Shown piece after piece: positions 53,253-62,817 of a stretch of 64,000 bases of DNA. The first letter of the stretch is position 1. The number at the start of each line of letters is the position of its first letter. Under the pieces are notes generated by a model that searched no databases, was not told the DNA's origin, and saw only the letters and a list, made by a program, of their open reading frames with translations. Source of the stretch: Mercenaria mercenaria (Eukaryota > Mollusca > Bivalvia > Venerida > Veneridae); NCBI RefSeq assembly GCF_021730395.1, contig NC_069363.1, forward strand, positions 56,849,001-56,913,000, read 5' to 3'. The position numbers were made by a program, and so were the translations under genes.

Positions 53253-53482
53253 TTGTTTTGTTGGGTTTAACGTCGCACCAACACAATTATAGGTCATATG
53301 GCGACTTTCCAGCTTTGATGGTGGAGGAAGACACCAGGTGCCCCTCTGTGCATTATTTCTCCACAGGCGGGCACATGGGTAGAACCACTGACCTTCCGTA
53401 AGCCAGCTGGATGGCTTCCTCACATTAAGAATTCAACGCCCTTAGTGACAGAGGCCTTAACCACTCGGCCACGGAGGCCCCT
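53253..53482 (-). mobile_element. SINE with tRNA-Leu-like head
   Basis: On the minus strand it begins GGGGCCTCCGTGGCCGAGTG then GTTAAGG, a clear tRNA-like A-box region. It continues with GTGAGGAAGCCATCCAGCTG and ends GACGTTAAACCCAACAAAAC. It lies within the part of copy 1 that copy 2 lacks. Confidence 0.75.
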
Positions 53483-54686
53483 TTTCAGCACTTTTATAGT
53501 TATGGCCCTTGTGAATAGATATAATAACTGGCAATAATTCGAAGAGTAAGCATGTCAGAGTTATATCACACTTCTATTCAATGTCTTCTATTACTGCGTA
53601 AAATTTCAACAAAAATATCCCTAGGATAATTTTGGAGTTATTCTGCAGAATACTGTGGCAAGTGAATGAAAGGGAGATAATTCAAACAATATCTGAGTAT
53701 GCAAGGCAGAGTTACGCTTCTAGTACACAATGTCCTCTACATGCAGTTTGAATAAAAGACAACTGACTCTAATATAAGGAGATAATTTGAACAAGGAGCT
53801 GCGTTCAATAAACGCTTGATGCCCCCGGTCCGGTGGCATCCTTGTCGATACAAAGCAACCAAAGTCCAAAACGAGGTCAAGTTCAAGGTCAAGGTCAAAC
53901 TGAGGTCAGGTGATGTCTGAAGATGAGGAATGGTCACAGGTTACATCTGCATTAGTATCAAGTCATTCTAGTAAGGGGTATTGATGCTAGACGAAACGGT
54001 CCCATTTGGTTAACCTCGTACGGATGGACGGACGAACGGACAGGACAATCACTATATGCCTCCCGCATCAGTAGATCCCAGAGGCAGAAAAAATAAGCAA
54101 AGCAGAGTTAGGATATTTGTAAACTGACTATCTCTCAATATCTTCTGTTCATTGTATGAAGGTGTAACAAAATCCCTTAAACAGTTTTAAGTTATGGTCC
54201 AGACAAGGTTTGATCAAGTTTAAAACAGAAGGTTCAGGCGATTACTCCAGGCATACTGGTCCAAACTGTCAATTTTCATAATCATGTAGAACTGCCTGGT
54301 TCCTGTACAAGACAAGGATATCATATTTCTGTTCATATGTAACTTTATAATTTGTTATAGTTCCAAAGAATAATATTTTAGTTAATTAGAGGACATGTAT
54401 CGCCTTCTAAAAAATGGGTAAAAATATAAAATGCATTGTCAAAAATTAGCAAATTAAAAAGCTATGGTGCAAAACGATTCTCCAAAATTTTTGAGTTTTC
54501 AAACTAAACATGGTTTAGTGGGCAGGACATATTGTAATTAAAAACATAACAATGTAAAGCAAACATAAACAAGTCATATTAAAATAGCATGAAAAGTTAA
54601 ATTTTTATATCAGTCCTAAGTACCAAAACTGGTACCATAAAGTTTTAGTGAACACATTCATTTTCTGCGCACACTTAATGCCAAGA

Positions 54687-55931
54687 TCAGAACCAGTCAA
54701 AATCTGGAATGTTCCCATATTCGTCATACATTTCGTTCTCCCAATAATCCGAGTATACGTCCTCATCGTCATATGACAGGTCTTCATCCTCTTCTTGATC
54801 GTCATCTGGATAGTCAATCTGGTAAGTTGCCTGGCTCCGAACGCTTACAAACTTACAATGGGGACAATCGATATGACATCTTACAAGATGGGATGGGATC
54901 GTGGCCACAACAACCCCACTGTTTGTAATTGCCTTTGGTGCATCCTGGAGGGTTTCCCACTTTCTATGTTCAAGGTCATATTTACACGCGCTAGTGAGCA
55001 AACTTTTGCCACTCTTTCCTCCAAACACAAAAAGTTCATTCTGGTAAGTCGAATATATGAAGTCGGATCTAGACGGTTCTTCCAGTGGTAGTGGAATAAA
55101 AATGTCCTTACCAGATGTCCACCTCCGTGTGTTGATGTCAAATTTCTGATACCGGTAACAACCTTGTTTCGTTAGCAATACTTCGTTCTTGATGGCAAAC
55201 ATGTAAGGCTCATGTTTCACACCTCTAGAATGCTCTTGCTGTTTAATAGTTCTTGTGTCCATTAAAAAGAATCTGACGTTCCTTGTTTTGTGACGACTAG
55301 ACCCTTGCACACCACATTTTGAGCAAAGCACAGCAATATATCTATCCTCTACAATGCATGTTGATACTTCAGTTTTCATATTTCTAGCGCAGAGTGGAAT
55401 CACAACATTGCAGTTCTGCCGATCTTTTGATACACTGAACAAATAAACCATCCACTGTGGTTCGGTCCCGCTCTTTGCTCCAACAGATCTTACCGAATCT
55501 ATGATGTACAGTCTGTTATTTACCATCAGAATATGCTGGATTGTAATGTCACGAAACGGTTCAGGAAGAGTCATGTGTATTGTTGTCCAAGACTTCTCAG
55601 TGACGCAATATTTAAACATGAAATATTCATTGTCATCAATTATATTACCAGCGCTTGCATCATATACATACAGACTGTTTGTGTTGTTACAGAATGCCAC
55701 TAGGGGTCGCCGCATTGAGAATGGAAGAGGAGCTAACTCTGTCCACCTGTTCTCATTGATAACATAACCATACACATGATTTATGGAGATAATGTCAGAT
55801 ATTGGTAGGAATGGAACAGCAAAGAATGAATGGAAGAGTTGACCTATTCCACAACCTCCTACTACTAGAATAACATCACTGTTGGCTTCATTAGGCAATA
55901 ATCCAGCCATATGCTTCATCTTTACGTTCAA
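54687..55931 (-). pseudogene. Truncated duplicate of the BTB-Kelch gene (Kelch-only ORF)
   Basis: It is an open frame of 414 codons, from an internal ATG (MNVKMKHMAGLL) to the shared C-terminus EYGNIPDFDWF, and differs from the 59248-61034 copy at about 20 residues (~95% identity, hand count). Upstream, 55932-56069 still encodes the end of the BACK domain, but CTGGTAGTT of the parent reads CTGTAAGTC here, putting a stop between the BACK and Kelch parts. The BTB part is absent: homology ends at 56069 in a MITE. The Kelch frame itself has no break. It could be a young pseudogene or a Kelch-only product if a promoter exists; without BTB it could not recruit Cullin-3 as family members do. Confidence 0.8.
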
Positions 55932-56069
55932 AACATGAACTTTACATTTATCTGTACTGACTTACAGCGGCGATGTTTCACCAGTACTTTCCAGGTATTC
56001 TTTTGGCACCCTTTTGAGATCTAGCTCACAAAACAACCTCTCAAAATGACATTCTCTGTTCTTTTTGTC

Positions 56070-56160
56070 TGCGCCCTCGTGAAATAATTACGCCAGACGT
56101 ATAACCGCCCATCGTGCATAAATAAGTGTTAAAACACTCTTTTGCTATAAATTTTTTCTT
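56070..56160. mobile_element. Half of a foldback MITE at the duplication break
   Basis: It starts in the middle of the MITE (CGCCCTCGTG..AATTACGCC) and continues through the right arm (AAGTGTTAAAACACTCTTTT, GCTATAAATT), matching 32995-33070. The left arm is missing together with the rest of the BTB-Kelch exon. Confidence 0.75.
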
Positions 56161-56319
56161 AAATAAACAATGGAAAATTACACAATCTTTACACTAATGT
56201 TTTTAATTCTGAAGTAAAATTGAATTATACATAATACAAGCATGTGATCTGGCAAAAATAGCCAGAACAGTTTTTTTATTAACTATGTAACAAAGCAGAC
56301 AAGTCGAGATAATATGTAT

Positions 56320-57680
56320 TCGGAACTGTGGTACACATTCATGCCCAATAATTTTAAAATCCATGCATGAATGACAAAGATATGGACCGGACAGGCCCAT
56401 CAATGCACTATCATGAAATATGACCTTTAACGTCTAAGTGTGACCTTGACCTTTGAGCTACGGACCTGGGTCTTGCGCGCGACACGTCGTCTTACTGTGG
56501 TACACATTCATGCCAAGCTATTTGAAAATCCATCCATGGATGACAAAGATATGGACCGGACACGCCCATCAATGCACTATCATGAAACAAGAGGACCATG
56601 ATGGTCCTGAATCGCTCACCTCTTCCCACATGACCCAGTTTTGAGTATGACGTCGTTTTTTCTATTATTTGACATAGTGATCTAGTTCTTAAGCTCATGT
56701 GACCCAGTTTTGAACTTGACCTAGATATTATCAAGATAAAAATTCTGACCAATTTTCATGAAGATCCATTGAAAAATATGGTCTCTAGAGAGGTCACAAG
56801 GCTTTTTCTATTATTTGACCTATTGACCTAGTTTTCAAAGGTATGTGACCCTGTTTTGAACTTTACCTAGATATCATCAAGGTAAACATTCTCACTAATT
56901 TTCATGAAGATCTCATGAAAAATATGGCCTCTAGAGAGGTCACAAGGTTTTTCTATTTTTAGACCTACTGACCTAGTTTTTGACTGCACGTGACCCAGTT
57001 TCGAACTTGACCTAGATATCATCAAGATGAACATTCAGACCAACTTTCATACAGATCCCATGAAAAATATGGCCTTTAGAGAGGTCACAAGGTTTTTCTA
57101 TTATTTGACCTACTGACCTAGTTTTTGAAGGCACGTGACCCAGTTTCGAACTTGACCTAGATATCATCAAGGTGAACGTTCTGACCAATTTTCATGAAGA
57201 TCTTATGAAATATTTGGCCTCTAGAGAGGTCACAAGGTTTTTCTATTTTTAGACCTACTGACCTAGTTTTTGATGGCACGTGACCCAGTTTCGAACTTGA
57301 CCTAGATATCATCAAGGTGAACATTCTGACCAACTTTCATAAAGATCCCATGAAAAATGTGACCTCTAGAGTGGTCACAAGCAAAAGTTTACGGGACTGA
57401 CGCACGCACGGACGGACGACGGACACCGCGTGATCACAAAAGCTCACCTTGTCACTTTGTGACAGGTGAGCTAAAAATGACCTTTAACGTCTAAGTGTGA
57501 CCTTGACCTTTGAGCTACGGATCTGGGTCTTGTGCGCGACACGTCGTCTTACTGTGGTACACATTCATGCCTAGTTATTTGAAAATCCAACTATGGATGA
57601 CAAAGATATGGACCGGACACTAAAATTACCGACAGACTGACAGACGGTTAAAAAACTATATGCCTCCCTTCGGGGGCATA
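56320..57680 (-). mobile_element. 145-bp minisatellite element (GGGGGCATA end), split by a family-A element
   Basis: Three units hold GTGGTACACATTCATGCC, GACAAAGATATGGACCGGAC and GACCTTTGAGCTACGGA. The right end CTCCCTTCGGGGGCATA sits exactly against the start of duplication copy 2 (AAAATATGG). A family-A element is inserted at 56585-57476. Confidence 0.65.
56585..57476 (-). mobile_element. Family-A minisatellite element (reverse)
   Basis: It reads AACAAGAGGACCATGATGGT at the left, and CTTTGTGACAGGTGAGCTAA followed by AAA at the right. The units of ~120 bp hold GACCTAGATATCATCAAGGT and CTCTAGAGAGGTCACAAGG. The host reads CATGAAATATGACC at 56411-56424 without it; here it reads CATGAAA, element, ATGACC, so no target duplication is visible. 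Confidence 0.75.
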
Positions 57681-60630
57681 AAAATATGGTGCAAGAAAAT
57701 TCATTATCAAGAGCCATGTTTGACTAAAATAACAAAGAGAAATAATCCTGTACAAGGTGTTTCCTGCAGATTGCATCTCTTCTCAACATCCTTTATCATT
57801 GGGTGAAATATCAACTTAATACCTAGAACAATTTAGTCTGGCTATGAACAGTATTCAGACAAGTATAATAACTTAATTCAATAAAGGGAGATAATTAAAA
57901 CAGTATGCATGGTAGAGCTATTGTTCTGGCACAATGCATTTCCTTTCACTGAACTTTTTCATTCTAAGAAAATTCAACTAAGTCTATTTGATAATTTTGG
58001 AGTTATTCTCAAGACAAACATGATAAATAACTACAAACTTTAAACTTAATGACAGTAAATTTTTAATAAGGTAGACGATTCAAAAAGTACAAAAGATAGA
58101 GGTCAGAGTTATACCACACTTCTATTCAATGTCTTCTATTACTGCGTAAAATTTCAACAAAAATATCCCTATGACAATTTTGGAGTTATTCTGCAGAATA
58201 GTGTGGCAAGTGAATAAAAGGGAGATAATTCAAACAATATCCGAGTATGCAAGGCAGAGTTATGGTTCTAGTACACAATGTCCTCTACATGCAGTTTGAA
58301 TAAAAGACAACTGACTTTAATAAAAGGAGATAATTTGAACAAGGAGCTGCGTTCAATAAACGCTTGATGCCCCCGGTCCGGTGGCATCCTTGTCGATACA
58401 AAGCAACCAAAGTCCAAAACGTGGTCAAGTTCAAGGTCAAGGTCAAACTGAGGTCAGGTGATGTCTGAAGATGAGAAATGGTCACAGGTTACATCTGCAT
58501 TAGTATCAAGTCATTCTAGTAAGGGGTATTGATGCTAGACGAAACGGTCCCATTTGGTTAACCTTGTACGGATAGACGGACGAACGAACGAACGGACAGG
58601 ACAATCACTATATGCCTCCCGCATCAGTAGATGCCGGGGGCAGAAAAAATAAGCAAGGTAGAGTTAGGATTTTTGTAAACTGACTATCTCTCAATATCTT
58701 CTGTTCATTGTATGAAGGTGTAACAAAATCCCTTAAACAGTTTAAAGTTATGGTCCAGACAAGGTTTGATGAAGTTTAAAACAGAAGTTTCAGGCGATTA
58801 CTCCAGGCATACTGGTCCAAACTGTCATTTTCATAATCATGTAGAACTGCCTGGTTCCTGCTCAAGACAAGGATATCATATTTCTGTTCATATATAACTT
58901 TATAATTTGTTATAGTTCCAAAGAATAATATTTTAGTTAATTAGAGGACATGTATCGCCTTCCAACTGCCTTCTAAAAATGGGTAAAAATATAAAATGCA
59001 TTGTCAAAAGTTAGCAAATTAAAAAGCTATGGTGCAAAACGATACTCCAAAAATTTTGAGTTTTCAAACCAAACATGGTTTAGGGGGCAGGACATATTGT
59101 GATTCAAAACATAACAATGTAAAGCAAACATAAACAAGTCATATTAAAATAGCATGAAAAGTTAAATTTTATATCAGTCCTAAGTATCAAAACTGGTACC
59201 ATAAAGTTTTAAACACATTCATTTTCTGCGCACACTTAATGCCAAGATCAGAACCAGTCAAAATCTGGAATGTTCCCATATTCGTCATACATTTCATTCT
59301 CCCAATAATCCGAGTATACGTCCTCATCGTCGTACGACAGGTCTTCATCCTCTTCTGGATCGTCATCCGGATAGTCAATCTGGTAAGTTGCCTGGCTCCG
59401 AACGCTTACAAACTTACAATGGGGGCAATCGATATAACATCTTACAAGATGGGATGGGATCGTGGCCACAACGACACCACTGTTTGTAATTGCCTTTGGT
59501 GCGTCCTGAAGGGTTTCCCACTTTCTATGTTCAAGGTCATATTTACACGCGCTAGTGAGCAAACTTTTGCCACTCTTTCCTCCAAACACAAAAAGTTCAT
59601 TCTGGTAAGTCAAATATATGAAGTCGGATCTAGACGGTTCTTCCAGTGGATGTGGAATAAGAATGTCCTTGCCAGATGTCCACCTCCGTGTGTTGATGTC
59701 AAATTTCTGATACCGGTAACAACCTTGTTTCGTTAGCAATACTTCGTTCTTGATGGCAAACATATAAGGCTCATGTTTCACACCTCTAGAATGCTCTTGC
59801 TGTTTCAAAGTTCTTGTGTCTATTAAAAAGAATCTGACGTTCCTTGTTTTGTGACGACTAGACCCTTGCACACCACATTTTGAGCAAAGCACAGCAATAT
59901 ATCTATCCTCTACAATGCATGTTGATACCTCAGTTTTCATATTTCTAGCACAGAGTGGAATCAAAACATTGCAGTTCTGCATATCTGTTGATACACTGAA
60001 CAAATAAACCATCCACTGTGGTTCGGTCCCGCTCTTTGCTCCAACAGATCTTCCCGAAGCTATTATGTACATTTTTTTATTTACCATCAGAATATGCTGG
60101 ATTGTAATGTCACGAAACGGTTCCAGAAAAGTCATGTGTATTGTTGTCCAAGACTTCTCAGTGACGCAATATTTAAACATGAAAGCTTCATTGTCATCAA
60201 TTATATTACCAGTGCTTGCATCATATACATACAGACTGTTTGTGTTGTTACAGAATGCCACTAGGGGGCGCCGCATTGAGAATGGAAGGGGAGCTAACTC
60301 TGTCCACCTGTTCTCACTGATAACATAACCATACACATGATTTATGGAGATAATGTCAGATATTGGTAGAAATGGAACAGCAAAGAAAGAATGGAAGAGT
60401 TGACCTATTCCACAACCTCCTACTACTAGAATAACATCACTGTTGGCTTCATTAGGCAACAATCCAGCCATATGCTTCATCTTAACATTCAAAACATGAA
60501 CTTTACATTTATCTGAACTAACTACCAGCGGCGATGTTTCAACAGTACTTTCCAGGTATTCTTTTGGCACCCTTTTGAGATCTAGCTCACAAAACAAGCT
60601 CTCAAAATGACATTCTCTGTTCTTTTTGTC
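57681..60630. repeat. Segmental duplication, copy 2 (parent Kelch exon and 3' flank)
   Basis: Homologous to 51684-56069. Relative to copy 1 it lacks ~1.44 kb at about 58108. A hand count over the shared Kelch ORF gives about 46 base differences in 1245 (~96% identity). Confidence 0.9.
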
Positions 60631-61034
60631 ATGTTCTACCCATTTGATAATGAATTTGTAAAAGTCTGTTACCGGCACATAATTGAGGGATTTATCCCGC
60701 AACATTTCTAATATTGAGTCAGCAGTCAAACTAAGAGTGTCCTCATGTTTCATAACTTCAGGTAAGTGTCCCCGAATGTAGTCAAACACCTTGTTGTAAA
60801 TGTCAAGGTCATAAAGACTAGCAAGAAGGCAAAGGTGAACACAGTTACTGACATTTACATCGACGGCCATTAAGTAGCTGGTGCATGCCGATTTAAGGTC
60901 ATCTATCTGCAGGTAGTCGGCGACCTCTAGGATATCTTTCACCGCACCATAAGTGAGCTGTAGTGTACCCGTATACAGGAATGTGATAGCTGTTCTTACT
61001 GCTGCTACTTTACCAATGCTGATATAAATTTTCC
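59248..61034 (-). CDS. BTB-BACK-Kelch protein (KLHL-like), last exon
   Basis: The exon starts at 61034 after a TTTTTTTTCTTCAG acceptor on the minus strand and runs 594 codons to TGA. The N-terminal part is the end of a BTB domain (AVRTAITFLYTGTLQLTYGA, VKDILEVADYLQIDDLKSAC), followed by a BACK domain (NCVHLCLLASLYDLDIYNKV, FYKFIIKWVEHDKKNRECHF). Degenerate Kelch repeats follow (DVILVVGGCGIG, ENRWTELAPLPFSMRRPLVA, NELFVFGGKSGKSLLTSACK). The C-terminus has CPHCKF, then an Asp/Glu/Tyr-rich tail ending DFDWF. KLHL proteins are usually substrate adaptors of Cullin-3 ubiquitin ligases; that role is inferred here. The first part of BTB must lie in an upstream exon, not found up to 64000. The exact KLHL class is not recognised. 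Confidence 0.88.
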
Positions 61035-61343
61035 CTGAAGAAAAAAAACAAACTAGAGCTACACTACAGCATGGTTCATACAGACTAAGTAAACAAGAAT
61101 TTCAGGACTTCGAAGGGCACTTTCAGGACTTTTCCATTTTATATAATTTATATTTCATTGAATACTATTAATTCATGAGCAATTTGTCAGCATCATATTA
61201 AAGATCTCACCTTTCAAAACAGTGTTTAGAGGGAAAGAAACATATTAACGTCGGTCAGCTCAGAGTAAACGAAATTTAAATTTCGTTTACTATTACATCA
61301 CCAACAGTAACTTCACAGATATGGCCAACTTAACAAAAACTGA
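61035..61343. other. Intron of the BTB-Kelch gene, nothing recognised
   Basis: AT-rich intron sequence upstream of the last exon. A small inverted repeat, AAACGAAATTTAAATTTCGTTT, is split here as AAACGAAATTT / AAATTTCGTTT at about 61267-61288. Confidence 0.45.
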
Positions 61344-62455
61344 AACAAGAGGGTCATGATGACCCTATATCGCTCACCTGTTAAACTTGGCCTTGGAATC
61401 ATCAAGATAAACATTCTTACCAAGTTTTATGAAGATAGGGTCATAAATATGGCCTCTAGAGTGTTAACAAACTTTCCTTTGATTTGAGAAGGTGACCTAG
61501 TTTTTGACTCCACATGACCCAGTTTCAAACTTGGTCTAGGAATCATCAAGACAAACATTCTGACCAAGTTTCATGAAGATAGGGTCATAAATGTGGCCTC
61601 GGGTGTGTTAACAAGCTTTTCTTTTGATTTGACTGGGTGACCTAGTTTTTTACCCCATATGACCCAGTTTAGAACTTGGCATAGGAATAATCAAGATTAA
61701 CATTCTGACCATGTTTCATGAAGACAGGGTCATAAATATGGCCTCGACCAGCCCGCTTAGCTCAGTAGGTACAGCGTCGGTCTACGGATCGCGGGGTCAT
61801 GAGTTCGATCCTCGGGCGGGGCGTATGTTCTTCGTGACTATTTGATAAACGACATTGTGTCTGAAATAATTAGTCCTCCACCTCTGATTCATGTGGGGAA
61901 GTTGGCAGTTACTTGTGGAGAACAGGTTTGTACTGGTACAGAATCCAGGAACACTGGGTAGGTTAACTGTCCGCCGTTACATGACTGAAATACTGTTGAA
62001 AAATGGCGTTAAACCCAAAACAAACAAAATAAATGTGGCTTCTAAGGTGTTAACAAGCTTTTCCTTTGATTTGACCTGGTGACCTAGTTTTTGACCCCAC
62101 ATGACTCAGTTTCCAACTTGGCCTAGAGATCATCAAGACAAACATTCTGTGCAAGGTTGTATCAATCAAAGCATAAATGAAACCTCTATATGGCTGAAAG
62201 GGCCAAAATTTTGGGCTGTAACTCTAGAACCCATGATAGAATCTAGGTTTTTGAAAGGAACCGAGATCTTATTGTGATTTAAATTGTGTGTAAGTGTGGT
62301 AATCAAATGTAAAATGTCACAATCATGTTCACAAGGTAAAAATTAACAAATTTTGGCTCTTTCTGGGGTCAATCATCGGCCGTAACTCCAGAACCTATGA
62401 TTGGATCTGACGGATTCATCATGGATTCAAGCTCTATTGTTGTTAAAGATATTTT
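61344..62455 (-). mobile_element. Family-A minisatellite element (reverse), with a SINE inside
   Basis: It starts AACAAGAGGGTCATGATGAC, then CCTATATCGCTCACCTG. The units hold TTTGATTTGACTGGTGACCT-like and CATGAAGATAGGGTCATAAA segments. The other end is not clear; it fades near 62455. A SINE interrupts one unit. Confidence 0.65.
61746..62028 (+). mobile_element. tRNA-derived SINE, complete
   Basis: The head AGCCCGCTTAGCTCAGTAGG ... GAGTTCGATCCTCGGGCGGG has good A and B boxes. The body holds CTCCACCTCTGATTCATGTG and CCGCCGTTACATGACTGAAA, and the tail is AAACCCAAAACAAACAAA. It is flanked by ATAAATATGGCCTC (61732-61745) and ATAAATGTGGCTTC (62029-62042). The body resembles the molluscan RUDI/V-SINE type, from memory only. 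Confidence 0.85.
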
Positions 62456-62456
62456 G

Positions 62457-62530
62457 TAGGGATGGCAACGGTTAACCAGTGTTACGAGTATCGATTATGA
62501 AATTTAGTAATCAAGTACTCGGAAAAAAAA
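62457..62530. mobile_element. Truncated hAT-type MITE end
   Basis: TAGGGATGGCAACGGTTAAC, then TACGAGTATCGATTATG resembles the hAT-type start at 40574 (TAGGGCTGT...GAGTATCCGAGTACTCGG). It is cut by the next element. Confidence 0.4.
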
Positions 62531-62534
62531 GGAG

Positions 62535-62815
62535 AACAAGAGGGTCATTGACCCTAAAGCACTCACCTGTGTACAAGGCTTCAAGTGTGTTTGTATAAGT
62601 ACAGAGTTAGGTTTCTTCTATGTTAGCTTATGTTATATACATGTCACACACACTTTTGAACCTAGGGCAAATAGAGCTATCACTAAAGATGATGAATGTA
62701 CCCCCCTCATGCACTGACACAGTTCATTGCAATTTGACACACACAAGATTGTATAAATATGTGAACTGTATGTATACAGACTGTATGTATACAGCATAGT
62801 AACAAAAAACAAGAG
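62535..62815 (-). mobile_element. Family-A element end, fragment
   Basis: AACAAGAGGGTCATTGACCC then TAAAGCACTCACCTGTG is a family-A end. The rest is short and ends before the next copy at 62818. Confidence 0.5.
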
Positions 62816-62817
62816 GA

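Larger units (their letters stand above)
51684..56069. repeat. Segmental duplication, copy 1 (truncated Kelch copy and 3' flank)
   Basis: It matches 57681-60630 at roughly 96% by eye over the shared parts, starting at AAAATATGGTGCAAGAAAAT and ending at TTCTCTGTTCTTTTTGTC. Copy 1 has ~1.44 kb (about 52110-53549) that copy 2 lacks; this extra part includes a SINE. After 56069 copy 1 runs into half of a foldback MITE, whereas copy 2 continues through the BACK domain. Confidence 0.9.

Noticed and set aside
53420-53482. tRNA-Leu gene on the minus strand
   Set aside because: The head is tRNA-Leu-like, but the sequence continues into a SINE body without a proper 3' half, and a diverged relative lies at 35225-35515.
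52110-53549. Separate gene in the part of copy 1 missing from copy 2
   Set aside because: No open frame or splice-like coding segment was found; only a SINE and AT-rich DNA.
59239-59736. 165-codon open frame antisense to the Kelch exon
   Set aside because: It is the antisense shadow of the well-supported Kelch coding frame, repeated in copy 1 for the same reason.
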